From Anaeromyxobacter_A sp035636195 (lineage in GTDB: Bacteria > Myxococcota > Myxococcia > Myxococcales > Anaeromyxobacteraceae), in the NCBI GenBank assembly GCA_035636195.1, contig DASPZP010000291.1, positions 1 through 26,146 on the forward strand: a stretch of 26,146 bases of DNA, in the 5' to 3' direction. Positions 13,946 through 22,442 of the stretch are shown piece after piece. Each line of letters starts with the position of its first letter. Within the stretch, counting starts at the first letter, position 1. Both the position numbers and the translations under genes were made by a program. Below the pieces are notes generated by a model. It ran no database searches. It was not told where the DNA came from and saw nothing but the letters and a program-made list of their open reading frames with translations.

Positions 13946-16713
13946 CGTGCCAGCGCGGCACGGATCGTCTCCAGCACCCGTTCGGCGCGCTCCCCCTGGA
14001 GCCGTCCGCCGTCGGCCGTGCGCACGTAGAACGCGTCGGCGGCGCGGTGGCCCTCGGTCGTGATGCGCGCCAGGTCGACCGACAGCCCCAGCTCGTACGC
14101 CGTCCGCGAGAGCGTGTGCAGCAAGCCCACGCGATCGGCGGTGAAGACGTCGATGACGCTGTGCTCACGCGACGCGTCATTGTCGAGGTGCACCTTGGTC
14201 GCGACGCGCGGCAGCGGCTTCGCGGGCAGGCTCGAGCTGCGCAGCCGGCGCGCGAAGAGCGCATCGAGCGACTCCTCGCCCGCGAGCACGCGCTGGAGAT
14301 CGCGTCGCGCTGCGCGCCAGCGGGCAGGCTCCACCGCGCCCTCCTCGGGGCCGCGCACCTGAAAGAGGTCGAGCGCCCGCCCTGCGAGCCAGCCGACGGA
14401 CCGCTCGTCGGCCGGCGTGGAGAAGACCTCGGCACGCTGGATGTCGATGCGATGGGCGGCGAGGACGCCCGCGAGGAGCGAGAGGAGGCCGGGCCGGTCG
14501 GGCGCGGTGATCGCGACCTCGGAGAAGCCGTGGTCGCGCTCGTGACGGATGACGGCCGCGAACCGCGCCGCCCGGCCAAACCGGAGGAGGCGCAGGTGGC
14601 GCGGGGCCGCATCGGCGGCGGCGCTGAAGAAGTAGCGGGCCGGCATGGCGGTCAGGAACTGCTGCACGAGGCGCTCCGGCGCGCGACCGGCGAAGGTTGC
14701 CGCGACGTGAGCCCGGGCCGACGCCTCGGCCGTCCCCGGCTCGGGCCGGCTCCCCACCCCCTCCTCCATGACCTGGCGCGTCTTCACGTAGAGCTCGCGG
14801 AGGAGGCGCGCCTTCCAGTCGGTCCACGTGCGCGGGCCCACGGTCGCCATGTCGGCGTAGGTGAGCACGTACAGCTTGTCGAGCCGGTCGACGGTGCCGC
14901 ACTCCTCGGCGAAGGCATGGATGAGGTGCGGGTCCGAGAGGTCTCGCCGCTGCGCGATGGCGGAGAGGCGGAGGTGCTTCAGGACGAGCCACTCCACGTC
15001 CGCCGCGTCGGCCGGATCGATGCCGAGCCGCACGCAGGCCTGCGCGGCGATCTCGGCCCCCTTGACCGAGTGGTCGCCGCCGAGGCCCTTGCCGATGTCG
15101 TGGAAGAGCGTGCCGAGGTAGACGCCCATCGGGCGAGACAGGCCCTGCATGAGGGTGGTGAGGGTCTCCTCCTGCACGTCGCCGCAGCGGAGCGCGAAGA
15201 GCCGCCGCACCGCGAACAGCGAGTGAACGTCGACCGTGTACACGTGGTAGACGTCGATCTGGCGCCGGGCGATGACGCGAGCGAACTCGGGGATGAGCCG
15301 CGGCAACACGCCGAGCTGATGCATGAGGGTGAGGAAGCGGCCGTGCGTGCCCGGTCGGGAGAAGCAGGAGAGGAGCTCCTGGCTCACCTCCGGATCTGCC
15401 GCCGCGTCGGGTGGGAGCTCGGCGGCGGCGGCGGTAGCCTGGTCACGCGCGTACGGGTAGAGGTCGAGCTGCTCGCGGTCGGCGGTGGCGAAGAGCCGCA
15501 CCAGCGCCGCCGGTGAGCGACGCAGCACGTCCTTCTCGGCGATGGTGAGGCGGCCGCGGAACACCTTGAACTCGCCGCCCGGGAGATGCCACTCCGCGCG
15601 GGGCGGGGCGTCGGTGCGCTCCGCGCCGGTGAGCGCGGCGGGGGGCGCGACGCGCCGCCAGCCGCTCGCGTTGAGCGGCTCGAGCGCGCGGTCCACGATG
15701 GCGTCGCAGGCGTTCAGGACCACCTGTGCCGCCAGGTAGTAGTGGCGCATGAACTGCTCGACGTCGCTGCCGTCGGGGCCCTCGACGTACCCCATGAACC
15801 GGGCGACCTGGGGCTGCACGTCGAAGGTGAGCTGGTCCCACTTCCGGCCAGCCAGATAGTGCATCTCGTTCCGGACCCGCCACAGGAAGTCGCGCGCCCG
15901 GCGGAGGTCGCCGATCTCGCGCTCGGGCAGGATGGCGCGCGACAGGAGCTCCGTCACTCCCGCCACCTTCCAGCGCGCGCGCGCGATCCAGAGCCCCGAC
16001 TGCAGATCGCGCAGCCCGCCCTCGGACTCCTTCACGTTCGGCTCGAGCAGGTAGAGCGAGTCGCCGAACCGCTCGCGGCGGCCGCGCACCTCGGCGATCT
16101 TGTCGGTGATGAAGCCCTCCACCCGCGCCTGCGACAGGCCATGCAGCTGCTCGCGCTCCAGCTCGCGGTAGAGCGCAGCGTCGCCGCCGAGGAGCCGCAG
16201 ATCGAGGAGCGCCGTGCGGGCGGTGTGGTCCTGCTCCGCCAGCGCCTCGCAGGCGACGAGGTCGCGGACGCTGTAACCCACCTCCAGGTTGAGGTCCCAC
16301 AGCTGGTAGACGAGCCGCTCGCTGGCGAGCTTCACGAACGCTGGCGGCTCACCAGTCGCGTGCAGGACGAGCAGGTCGACGTCACTGAAGGGGGCCAGCT
16401 CGCGGCGGCCGTACCCGCCGAGCGCGACGAGCGCGATGGGCCGGACGGGGTGGCTCCGCGCCGCCTCCGCCAGCGCTCGCTCCCAGAGGATCGCCACCAC
16501 CCGATCCATGGCTGCGCTCTGCAGCCGCACCACGGTGTGGCCGCTCGCGCCGCCGCGGTGCAGCTCTTCCAGGAACCTCCGCCCGGCGGCGAGGTCGGCG
16601 CGCGGGTCGCCGCCGAGCGCCGGGAGCTCTGGCAGGCGCTCCTCGTACTCGTAGGGCGCGGGCTTCGGGAGGCGGGCGATGAGCGCGTCGGGGAGACCCA
16701 TGCCCGGAAGCAT
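13933..16713 (-). CDS. glnD: Bifunctional uridylyltransferase/uridylyl-removing enzyme GlnD
   Basis: GlnD senses glutamine and uridylylates or deuridylylates PII proteins, setting nitrogen assimilation. The 926-residue chain has the full domain set. The nucleotidyltransferase motif is GGYGRRELAPFSDVDLL (about 99-115, catalytic Asp111/Asp113). The GlnD linker region contains LEPNVKESEGGLRDLQ. The HD phosphohydrolase motif is FHDIGKGLGGDHSVKG (His538-Asp539). Two ACT domains follow, near 725-800 (ITAPDRPGLLSLLAGVLAAH) and 850-926 (FTADRVGLLHTLSRTAYELG). Both catalytic halves look intact. The start at 16713 lies 4 bp after the upstream amidase stop; an ATG at 16701 (MGLPDAL) is equally plausible. 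No PII or glutamine synthetase gene is in the window. Confidence 0.96.
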   Translation of the reverse strand: MLPGMGLPDALIARLPKPAPYEYEERLPELPALGGDPRADLAAGRRFLEELHRGGASGHTVVRLQSAAMDRVVAILWERALAEAARSHPVRPIALVALGGYGRRELAPFSDVDLLVLHATGEPPAFVKLASERLVYQLWDLNLEVGYSVRDLVACEALAEQDHTARTALLDLRLLGGDAALYRELEREQLHGLSQARVEGFITDKIAEVRGRRERFGDSLYLLEPNVKESEGGLRDLQSGLWIARARWKVAGVTELLSRAILPEREIGDLRRARDFLWRVRNEMHYLAGRKWDQLTFDVQPQVARFMGYVEGPDGSDVEQFMRHYYLAAQVVLNACDAIVDRALEPLNASGWRRVAPPAALTGAERTDAPPRAEWHLPGGEFKVFRGRLTIAEKDVLRRSPAALVRLFATADREQLDLYPYARDQATAAAAELPPDAAADPEVSQELLSCFSRPGTHGRFLTLMHQLGVLPRLIPEFARVIARRQIDVYHVYTVDVHSLFAVRRLFALRCGDVQEETLTTLMQGLSRPMGVYLGTLFHDIGKGLGGDHSVKGAEIAAQACVRLGIDPADAADVEWLVLKHLRLSAIAQRRDLSDPHLIHAFAEECGTVDRLDKLYVLTYADMATVGPRTWTDWKARLLRELYVKTRQVMEEGVGSRPEPGTAEASARAHVAATFAGRAPERLVQQFLTAMPARYFFSAAADAAPRHLRLLRFGRAARFAAVIRHERDHGFSEVAITAPDRPGLLSLLAGVLAAHRIDIQRAEVFSTPADERSVGWLAGRALDLFQVRGPEEGAVEPARWRAARRDLQRVLAGEESLDALFARRLRSSSLPAKPLPRVATKVHLDNDASREHSVIDVFTADRVGLLHTLSRTAYELGLSVDLARITTEGHRAADAFYVRTADGGRLQGERAERVLETIRAALARPGP

Positions 16714-16717
16714 AACC

Positions 16718-18490
16718 TCAGCGAGCCGAGGCGACCCGCGCCTCTCGCGAGGCGAAGCGCTCGACCGCCCGGGCCACCGAGTCGGCCACCTCGTCCTGGA
16801 AGCGCGAGCTGCGCAGCCGCTGCTCCTCGACGCGGTTGGAGATGAACGCGGTCTCCACCAGCACGGCCGGCATGCGCGCGCCGAGGAGGACGTGGAACAG
16901 CGCGCTCTTCACCCCGAGGTCGCGCACCTCGCCCACCCGGCCGCGGACGCCCGCGCACACCTCGCGCTGCACCTCCAGGGCGAGGCGGCGCGAAGGGGAC
17001 GCGCTCGCCTGGGCGTCGAGGTCGGCCAGGATGCGCCGCACCTCTTGACCCTCGTCGGCGTCGTCGTCGAGCGCTCCGTTCTCGCGCGCCGCCAGCCTGC
17101 GCGCGTAGCGGTCGCCCGCCACGTCGAGCACGAACGTCTCCATGCCGTGCCGGTCGCGGCGTGGGTGGGCGTTCGCGTGGAGCGACACGAACAGGTCGCC
17201 GCGCCGGCCGTTCGCGATGGCGGTCCGCTCCTCCAGCGGCACGAACGCATCGCGATCGCGGGTGAGCACCACCTCGAAGCCCCGCCCGCGCAAGCGGGAG
17301 GCCAGCCGGCGCGCGATGGCGAGCGTGACGTCCTTCTCCCGGACGCCGGACGGGCCGATGGCGCCCGTGTCATGGCCCCCGTGCCCGGCGTCGACGACGA
17401 TGCGCCGGACCGGGCGGCGCGGACCTGCCTCCGGCTCCACCTCGGGCGGCGCCGGCGCGTGGACGACCGGCGCCGATGGCTCGCGCCGAGCCTCGCGCGC
17501 GCCGACGTCGACGATGAGCCGCGGCGGGTCGTCGAGGCGGAGGATGGAGACCTCGTCGCGCCCGGTGAGGTCGAGCACCACCCGGACCGTGTCCCGGTCC
17601 CGCTGGGCGGCGCGGACCTGGTGCACCAGCGCGTCCCCCACCGGCCGCGCGAGCTCGCGGTCGAGGACCGCCGGCGCGAGGTCGAGGGCCACGCGGCGCG
17701 GCAGCGCCCCCTCCGCCGCGAGCTCCTGTCGCTCGAAGGCAACGCCACGGGAGAGATAGATCGCGATGCGCGTGTAGTCCCCGTTCGACCAGGTCTTCAC
17801 CTCGCTGACGCGCGCCGGGGATCCCTCACGCCCGACGGCCTCGGACGCTCCCGGTACGCTCTTCAGCGCCTCGGCGAGCACGGGATCGGTCGACGGCTCC
17901 TCGTCCCCCCGTCCTCCCTCGCCCCCTGCGGGGGAGAGGGCCGGGGTGAGGGGCGCGCGGTCGCGGGTCGTGTTCGAGGTCGCAGTCGCGGTCGGATTCG
18001 CGGTCGAGCGCGCCGCCGCCTTCGGACCGGCCGGTTGCACCCGAACCGCCGCGACCCGACGCTTCTTCGTCGGCGCGTCCTCCTCGCCCATCTCCTTCCG
18101 CACCGCGGCGGCGAAGACCAGCGCCTCCTTCGCACCGGCGCGCCGCGCCCGCTCCGCCAGCCGGAGCGCAGCCTCGCGATCGGCCTCCACCTGCGAGAAG
18201 CGGTAGAGGGAGTAACGCGCCCGCGCGGCCTCGAGCAGCGCCGGCCCCGCGTCGCGCCCGCGCGCGGCCGCCTCGAGCGCACCGATGGCCCGCTCCCAAT
18301 GGTGTCGGTAGCGGCGGCGGCCGGGATCGCGCTTCACCTCCCGCAGCGTCACCCGCGCACGGTCGAGCGCGGAGGGCGGCTTCGCGGTGGCGACGCGCCC
18401 CAGCGCCGGTGCGGCCCTGTGCGCGGAGCGAGCCTGCGCCCTGGCCGGGACGAAGAGGATCAAGGCGAGGGCGGCGGCCTGTGCGAGCAT
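16718..18490 (-). CDS. N-acetylmuramoyl-L-alanine amidase (AMIN + Amidase_3)
   Basis: This secreted enzyme cleaves the bond between MurNAc and the stem peptide, most likely to split septal peptidoglycan as AmiC/AmiA do. The 590-residue chain has a signal peptide (1-20) and an alpha-helical, TPR-like region (about 40-130). A low-complexity linker follows (140-205), in which residues 178-196 come from an interspersed repeat. The AMIN domain (about 226-330) ends in PPRLIVDVG, and the Amidase_3 catalytic domain runs from about 362 to 580. Zinc and catalytic residues are visible: His370 (VVDAGHGGHDTGAIG), Glu385 (REKDVT), His438 (SLHANAH) and Glu546 (VLVETAFISN). It lies 4 bp upstream of glnD, so the two are probably cotranscribed. 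The upstream 187 bp is shared with a divergent cytochrome gene. Confidence 0.93.
   Translation of the reverse strand: MLAQAAALALILFVPARAQARSAHRAAPALGRVATAKPPSALDRARVTLREVKRDPGRRRYRHHWERAIGALEAAARGRDAGPALLEAARARYSLYRFSQVEADREAALRLAERARRAGAKEALVFAAAVRKEMGEEDAPTKKRRVAAVRVQPAGPKAAARSTANPTATATSNTTRDRAPLTPALSPAGGEGGRGDEEPSTDPVLAEALKSVPGASEAVGREGSPARVSEVKTWSNGDYTRIAIYLSRGVAFERQELAAEGALPRRVALDLAPAVLDRELARPVGDALVHQVRAAQRDRDTVRVVLDLTGRDEVSILRLDDPPRLIVDVGAREARREPSAPVVHAPAPPEVEPEAGPRRPVRRIVVDAGHGGHDTGAIGPSGVREKDVTLAIARRLASRLRGRGFEVVLTRDRDAFVPLEERTAIANGRRGDLFVSLHANAHPRRDRHGMETFVLDVAGDRYARRLAARENGALDDDADEGQEVRRILADLDAQASASPSRRLALEVQREVCAGVRGRVGEVRDLGVKSALFHVLLGARMPAVLVETAFISNRVEEQRLRSSRFQDEVADSVARAVERFASREARVASAR
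17913..17953 (+). repeat. Interspersed repeat, short copy 4 (in the amidase linker)
   Basis: CCTCCCTCGCCCCCTGCGGG, then GGAGAGGGCCGGGGTGAGGG, is the short form of the family. It lacks the internal GGGAGGC/GCCTCCC hairpin. It encodes APLTPALSPAGGEGG in the linker between the helical domain and the AMIN domain of the amidase. Confidence 0.85.
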
Positions 18491-18592
18491 GGTCGCGCCA
18501 CTGTAGGTCCAGCGATATCACCGTCCATTTTTCGACCGGTACGCCCCCACATCGCCGCACATGCGGCACGCTGTCGCAGCGCGGATTTGTTT

Positions 18593-18622
18593 TTGAATGT
18601 CCCGGGAGCTGGGCCGTATTGT
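18593..18622 (+). promoter_or_regulatory. Candidate sigma-70 promoter of the cytochrome gene
   Basis: TTGAAT (18593-18598) and TATTGT (18617-18622) are separated by 18 bp, in an AT-richer patch of the 187-bp divergent region. Each hexamer matches four of six consensus bases. The transcript would begin about 50 bp before the ATG. No equally good promoter is seen for the amidase on the other strand. Confidence 0.4.
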
Positions 18623-18677
18623 CCGCGACCGCGCGCGGCGCCTCCCGCTCCGCGCCCCATTGACGAGGGGTAACCCC

Positions 18678-18971
18678 ATGATCCGTATGCTCTCTGTCGC
18701 GCTCGCCGTCAGCCTCTTCGCCGCTCCGGTCCTGGCCGCCGAGCCGCCGAAGGACGCCATCGTCCTGAAGTCCGCCAAGCAGGGCGACATCACCTTCAAG
18801 CACGAGACGCACAAGGCCGTGAAGTGCGAGGTTTGCCACGGCGCCGGCGAGCCCGCCAAGATGGCGCTCGACATGAAGAAGGGCCACGCCGTGTGCCAGG
18901 ACTGCCACAAGAAGCAGGAGAACAAGGCCCTCGCGAAGTGCGACAACTGCCACAAGAAGGCGCCCAAGTAG
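18678..18971 (+). CDS. Periplasmic triheme cytochrome c7 (PpcA-like)
   Basis: This 97-residue precursor has a clear signal peptide (1-20, cleaved near VLA-AEPP) and a mature chain of about 77 residues. It carries three haem c motifs: Cys50-Cys53-His54, Cys73-Cys76-His77 and Cys88-Cys91-His92. Three further histidines (42, 45 and 70) sit where the distal ligands of PpcA-type cytochromes lie, so all three haems can be bis-His. The lysine-rich surface is also typical. Such proteins carry electrons through the periplasm to outer-membrane oxidoreductases during metal or other anaerobic respiration. The ATG at 18678 follows a GAGGGG ribosome-binding sequence; an in-frame start at 18597 would destroy the signal peptide. 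It is a single-gene unit ended by a strong terminator. Confidence 0.95.
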   Translation: MIRMLSVALAVSLFAAPVLAAEPPKDAIVLKSAKQGDITFKHETHKAVKCEVCHGAGEPAKMALDMKKGHAVCQDCHKKQENKALAKCDNCHKKAPK

Positions 18972-18998
18972 GCTGACCTTCCGGCAAAGGCCGAACTC

Positions 18999-19034
18999 GG
19001 AGGGGCTGGCTTCGGCCGGCCCCTCCTCTTTTTT
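18999..19034 (+). terminator. Rho-independent terminator after the cytochrome gene
   Basis: An 11-bp stem, GGAGGGGCTGG (18999-19009) with CCGGCCCCTCC (19016-19026), contains one G-T wobble and closes a CTTCGG loop. It is followed by TCTTTTTT. The T-run overlaps the mutS stop codon (TAA on the minus strand). It acts only for plus-strand transcription, as no T-run follows on the other side. Confidence 0.9.
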
Positions 19035-21735
19035 AGCCGAGCCGTTGCTTCCAGGCGGCGAGCAGGTTCAGCGCCTCGAGCGGCCGGAGCGCGTCCAGGT
19101 CGAGGAGGCAGAGCTCCGCCCGCAGCGCCGCGAGCACCGGGTCGGGCGCCGCCGCGAAGAGCCCGAGCTGCGCCGCGGGGGCAGGCGCGCGGCGGCCGGG
19201 CGTGCCCCGCGCCAGGGTGGCGTGACCCCGCTCGTCCACCTCGAGCGCTTCGAGGTTCTTCAGGATCTCGCGGGCGCGGGCGAGCACCTCCCGCGGCAGG
19301 CCCGCCAGCTTGGCGACCTCGATGCCATAGCTGCGCGAGGCGCCGCCCGACACGAGGCGCCGCAGGAACACCACCTGCTCCCCGACCTCCCGCACCGCCA
19401 CGGTCAGGTTCCGGACGCGCGGCCTCTCGCGCGCGAGGTCTTGCAGCTCGTGGTAGTGCGTCGCGAAGAGCGTCCGGCAGCCGATCACGTCGTGCAGGTG
19501 CTCGGCCACCGCCCAGGCGATGGACACGCCGTCGAAGGTGGACGTGCCGCGTCCGATCTCATCCAGCACCACCAGCGATCGCCGGGTGGCGTTGTGGAGG
19601 ATGGCGGCCGTCTCGGTCATCTCGACCATGAAGGTCGAGCGCCCGCGGGCCAGGTCGTCGGACGCGCCGACCCGGGTGAAGATCCGGTCGACGAGGCCGA
19701 TGCGGGCCGAGCGCGCCGGCACGAAGCTACCCATCTGCGCGAGGAGCGTGATGAGGGCTGCCTGGCGCAGGACGGTGCTCTTGCCGGCCATGTTCGGCCC
19801 GGTGATCACGAGGAGCTGGGCGGGATCGTCCGGCTCGCCGCCCGAGGCGACCTCGAGGTCGTTCGGCACGAAGCCGCCCGAGTCGGAGGGCAGCATCGCC
19901 TCGACCACCGGATGGCGCCCCTCCACGATGTCGAGCCGCTCGGAGCGGTCGACCACCGGCCGGACGTAGCCGCGCTCGGCCGCGACACGCGCCAGCGCGA
20001 GGAGCGCGTCCGCCGTGGCGACCGCCGCCGCCGCCGTGCGCAGCCGCCTCCCCTCCTCCACCGCACGCGCCCGCAGGGTCTCGAAGAGCTCCGCCTCGAG
20101 GGCATGGCGCCGCTCCTCGGCACCGAGCACCTGCTCCTCGTACGCCTTCAGCGCGGGGGTGACGAAGCGCTCGCCGCCGACGGTGGTCTGCCGCCGCTCC
20201 CAGTCCGCGGGGACGAGGTGCAGGTTCGGCTTCGTGACCTCGAGGTAGTAGCCGAACACCTTGTTGTAGCGCACCTTGAGGGAGCCGATGCCGGTGCGGG
20301 CCTTCTCCTCGGCCTCGAGCCGCGCGATGTAGCCCTTGCCGTCGTCGACCACGGCGACGATGCGATCCAGCTCGGGAGAGTGGCCGCGGCGGATGAGCCC
20401 GCCCTCCGTGAGCGTGGCCGGCGGCTCCTCGGCGACGGCTGCATCGAGCAGCGCCGCCAGATCGTCGAGTCCGCTCGCGCCCGCCCCGGCCTCCCGGAGT
20501 ATCTGCGCCCGCGCGGCGCCGAGGAGGCCCGCCAGCCGCGGCAGGGAGAGGAGCGTCCCGGCGAGCGCGCGCAGGTCCCGGGCGTTCCCCTGCCGGAGCG
20601 CGAGCCGCGAGAGCAGCCGCTCGAGATCTCCCACCGGGCGGAGCGCCTCGGCGAGGTCCTCGCGCAAGAGCGCCGAGCCGACGAGCTCCTCGACCGCATC
20701 CAGCCGGGCCCCGATCGTGCGCGGGTCGACGAGTGGCCAGCGGAGCCATTCGGCGAGCCGCCGCCCGCCGAGCCCGGTCACGCTCCGGTCGAGGAGCGCC
20801 AGGAGCGAGCCCTTCCGCTTGCCGCCGGTGAGGGTTCGCTCGAGCTCCAGGTTCGCCCGGGTGGACTCGTCGAGGAGGAGCGCGTCGCCGCTCGGGAGAC
20901 GGGAGAGCCGGTCGACGTGCACCGGGGCCACGCGCTGAGTGTCCTCGAGGTATGCCAGCGCGGCGGCGGCGGCCGCCTGACCGCGGGCGAGGTCGCCCAC
21001 GCCGAAGCCGTCCAGGCCCGCCACGCGGAGGTGGCGGCACAGCTTTTCCCCCGCCCGCTCGAAGTCGCTCTCCTCGCGCTCGGCGAGCGGCGCCCCCACC
21101 GCTCGGACGAGCGCGCTGCCACGGGCGGTCGCCGCGGCGCTGCGGGCGAGGAGGAGCTCGCGCACCCCGGCTCGGCGGAGCTCGTCGACGAGCTCGTCGT
21201 CGCTCGCCACCTCGCCCAGCCTGAGCTCTCCGGTGGAGGCGTCGAGGAGGGCCACGCCGCCGCCCTCCTCGCTCGCCGCCAGCGCCACCGCGCCGACGTA
21301 GGCGGCCTGGCGCGGGTCGAGCACCTGATCATCGAGGACCATGCCCGGCGTCACGACGCGCGTCACCTCGCGCCGGACCAGCGCAGACTTGCCGGGCTCC
21401 TCCACCTGATCGCAGATGGCGACCTTGTGCCCGCGCTCGAGCAGCTTCGCGATGTAGCCCCGGGCGGCGTGGTGGGGCACGCCGCACATCGGGACCTTGT
21501 CATCGCCCTTGGCGCGGGCGGTGAGCGTGATCTGGAGCGCCTCCGACGCGGTGACGGCGTCCTCGAAGAACATCTCGTAGAAGTCGCCCAGGCGGAAGAA
21601 GAGGATGGCGTCCGGGTAGCGCGCCTTGGCCTCGAGGTACTGCCGCATCATCGGCGTGAGCGCGGCCGAGATGCGGGGACCGGCTGTGGGATCGGCTGCG
21701 CCTGGACGCGGAGGGGTAGCGGCAGCTTCGGGCAT
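19033..21735 (-). CDS. mutS: DNA mismatch repair protein MutS
   Basis: MutS recognises mismatches and small loops and recruits MutL. The 900-residue chain has the mismatch-binding domain I with the Phe-x-Glu wedge (GDFYEMFFEDA, Phe52 and Glu54) and VPMCGVPHHAARGYIAKLLERG. The connector, lever and clamp region follows (LLLDESTRANLELERTL, KVRYNKVFGYYLEVTK). The ATPase domain has Walker A GPNMAGKST at 646-654, FMVEMTETAAILHNAT, and Walker B LVVLDEIGRGTSTFDG. The region ends with ATHYHEL and a helix-turn-helix. Length is slightly above E. coli MutS (853) because of an Ala/Pro-rich N-terminus of about 22 residues and a longer tail. It is divergent from the GNAT gene, with 83 bp between them. No mutL is present in the window. 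Confidence 0.97.
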   Translation of the reverse strand: MPEAAATPPRPGAADPTAGPRISAALTPMMRQYLEAKARYPDAILFFRLGDFYEMFFEDAVTASEALQITLTARAKGDDKVPMCGVPHHAARGYIAKLLERGHKVAICDQVEEPGKSALVRREVTRVVTPGMVLDDQVLDPRQAAYVGAVALAASEEGGGVALLDASTGELRLGEVASDDELVDELRRAGVRELLLARSAAATARGSALVRAVGAPLAEREESDFERAGEKLCRHLRVAGLDGFGVGDLARGQAAAAAALAYLEDTQRVAPVHVDRLSRLPSGDALLLDESTRANLELERTLTGGKRKGSLLALLDRSVTGLGGRRLAEWLRWPLVDPRTIGARLDAVEELVGSALLREDLAEALRPVGDLERLLSRLALRQGNARDLRALAGTLLSLPRLAGLLGAARAQILREAGAGASGLDDLAALLDAAVAEEPPATLTEGGLIRRGHSPELDRIVAVVDDGKGYIARLEAEEKARTGIGSLKVRYNKVFGYYLEVTKPNLHLVPADWERRQTTVGGERFVTPALKAYEEQVLGAEERRHALEAELFETLRARAVEEGRRLRTAAAAVATADALLALARVAAERGYVRPVVDRSERLDIVEGRHPVVEAMLPSDSGGFVPNDLEVASGGEPDDPAQLLVITGPNMAGKSTVLRQAALITLLAQMGSFVPARSARIGLVDRIFTRVGASDDLARGRSTFMVEMTETAAILHNATRRSLVVLDEIGRGTSTFDGVSIAWAVAEHLHDVIGCRTLFATHYHELQDLARERPRVRNLTVAVREVGEQVVFLRRLVSGGASRSYGIEVAKLAGLPREVLARAREILKNLEALEVDERGHATLARGTPGRRAPAPAAQLGLFAAAPDPVLAALRAELCLLDLDALRPLEALNLLAAWKQRLG

Positions 21736-21818
21736 CGTCGCGCGGCAGCATAGGGCCCCGGTCTGACGGCCGTTTCCGAGGTTCAGCGCGGCAGCGCCGG
21801 CGCGTCTACAACGGCTGC

Positions 21819-22334
21819 ATGGATATTCCCACGCTCACGACAGAGCGCCTCGTCCTGCGGGCGTTCCGGAGCGAAGACCTCGACGCGCACGCCGCGATGA
21901 ACGCCGACTCGAAGGTGATGCAATTCATCAACGAGGTCCAGGACCGCCCCGCTGCGTTTCGCTCGATGTGCTCGTACATCGGCCACTGGTATCTCCGCGG
22001 ATACGGCCCGTGGGCCGTGGAGGAGCGCGCCACTGGCGCCTTCATCGGACGTGCCGGTGTGATGCGCTGGGAGCCCTGGAACGACGTGGAGGTGGCGTAC
22101 GCGCTCGTCTCCTCCGCGTGGGGGAAGGGCTACGCCAGCGAGATGGCGGCGCGGGCGCTGCGCTACGCCCACGAGGTGGTCGGGGCGCGCGGCGTGGTCA
22201 GCCACATCGTCGCGGGGAACGACGCCTCCATTCGCGTCGCCGAGCGGCTCGGCGCCCGCTACACCGGCGAGACCCGCGCGCGGGTGAAGGGCATGCCGGT
22301 CCGCGTGTACCTCTATCCCGACCCTCGAGGGTGA
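21819..22334 (+). CDS. GNAT-family N-acetyltransferase (RimJ/RimL-like)
   Basis: This 171-residue protein transfers an acetyl group from acetyl-CoA to an unknown amine. It begins with the RimJ/RimL-type LTTERLVLRAFRSEDLDAHAAM and continues with FIGRAGVMRW and VEVAYALVSSAWGKGYASEMAARALRYAHE, which contains the acetyl-CoA loop (here W-G-K-G-Y-A). It closes with HIVAGNDASIRVAERLGARYTGE. No ribosome-binding sequence is evident before the ATG. TACAAC at 21807-21812 sits 6 bp before it, so a leaderless transcript is possible. Substrates of this class range from ribosomal protein N-termini to antibiotics and cannot be told apart here. Confidence 0.88.
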   Translation: MDIPTLTTERLVLRAFRSEDLDAHAAMNADSKVMQFINEVQDRPAAFRSMCSYIGHWYLRGYGPWAVEERATGAFIGRAGVMRWEPWNDVEVAYALVSSAWGKGYASEMAARALRYAHEVVGARGVVSHIVAGNDASIRVAERLGARYTGETRARVKGMPVRVYLYPDPRG

Positions 22335-22442
22335 AGACGTCCTCGAGCGCCGCGTGGCAGCGCCGCGGCCAGGCGCTCGCGCGCCCGCGGTAGCCTGCCT
22401 CGGGCCACTCCTCCAGCGGCTGCCCGTGCTACTTTCCGCCCC

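Noticed and set aside
19045..21753. 902-codon open frame on the plus strand
   Set aside because: It is the exact antisense of mutS, whose protein has all family motifs; the plus-strand product has none.
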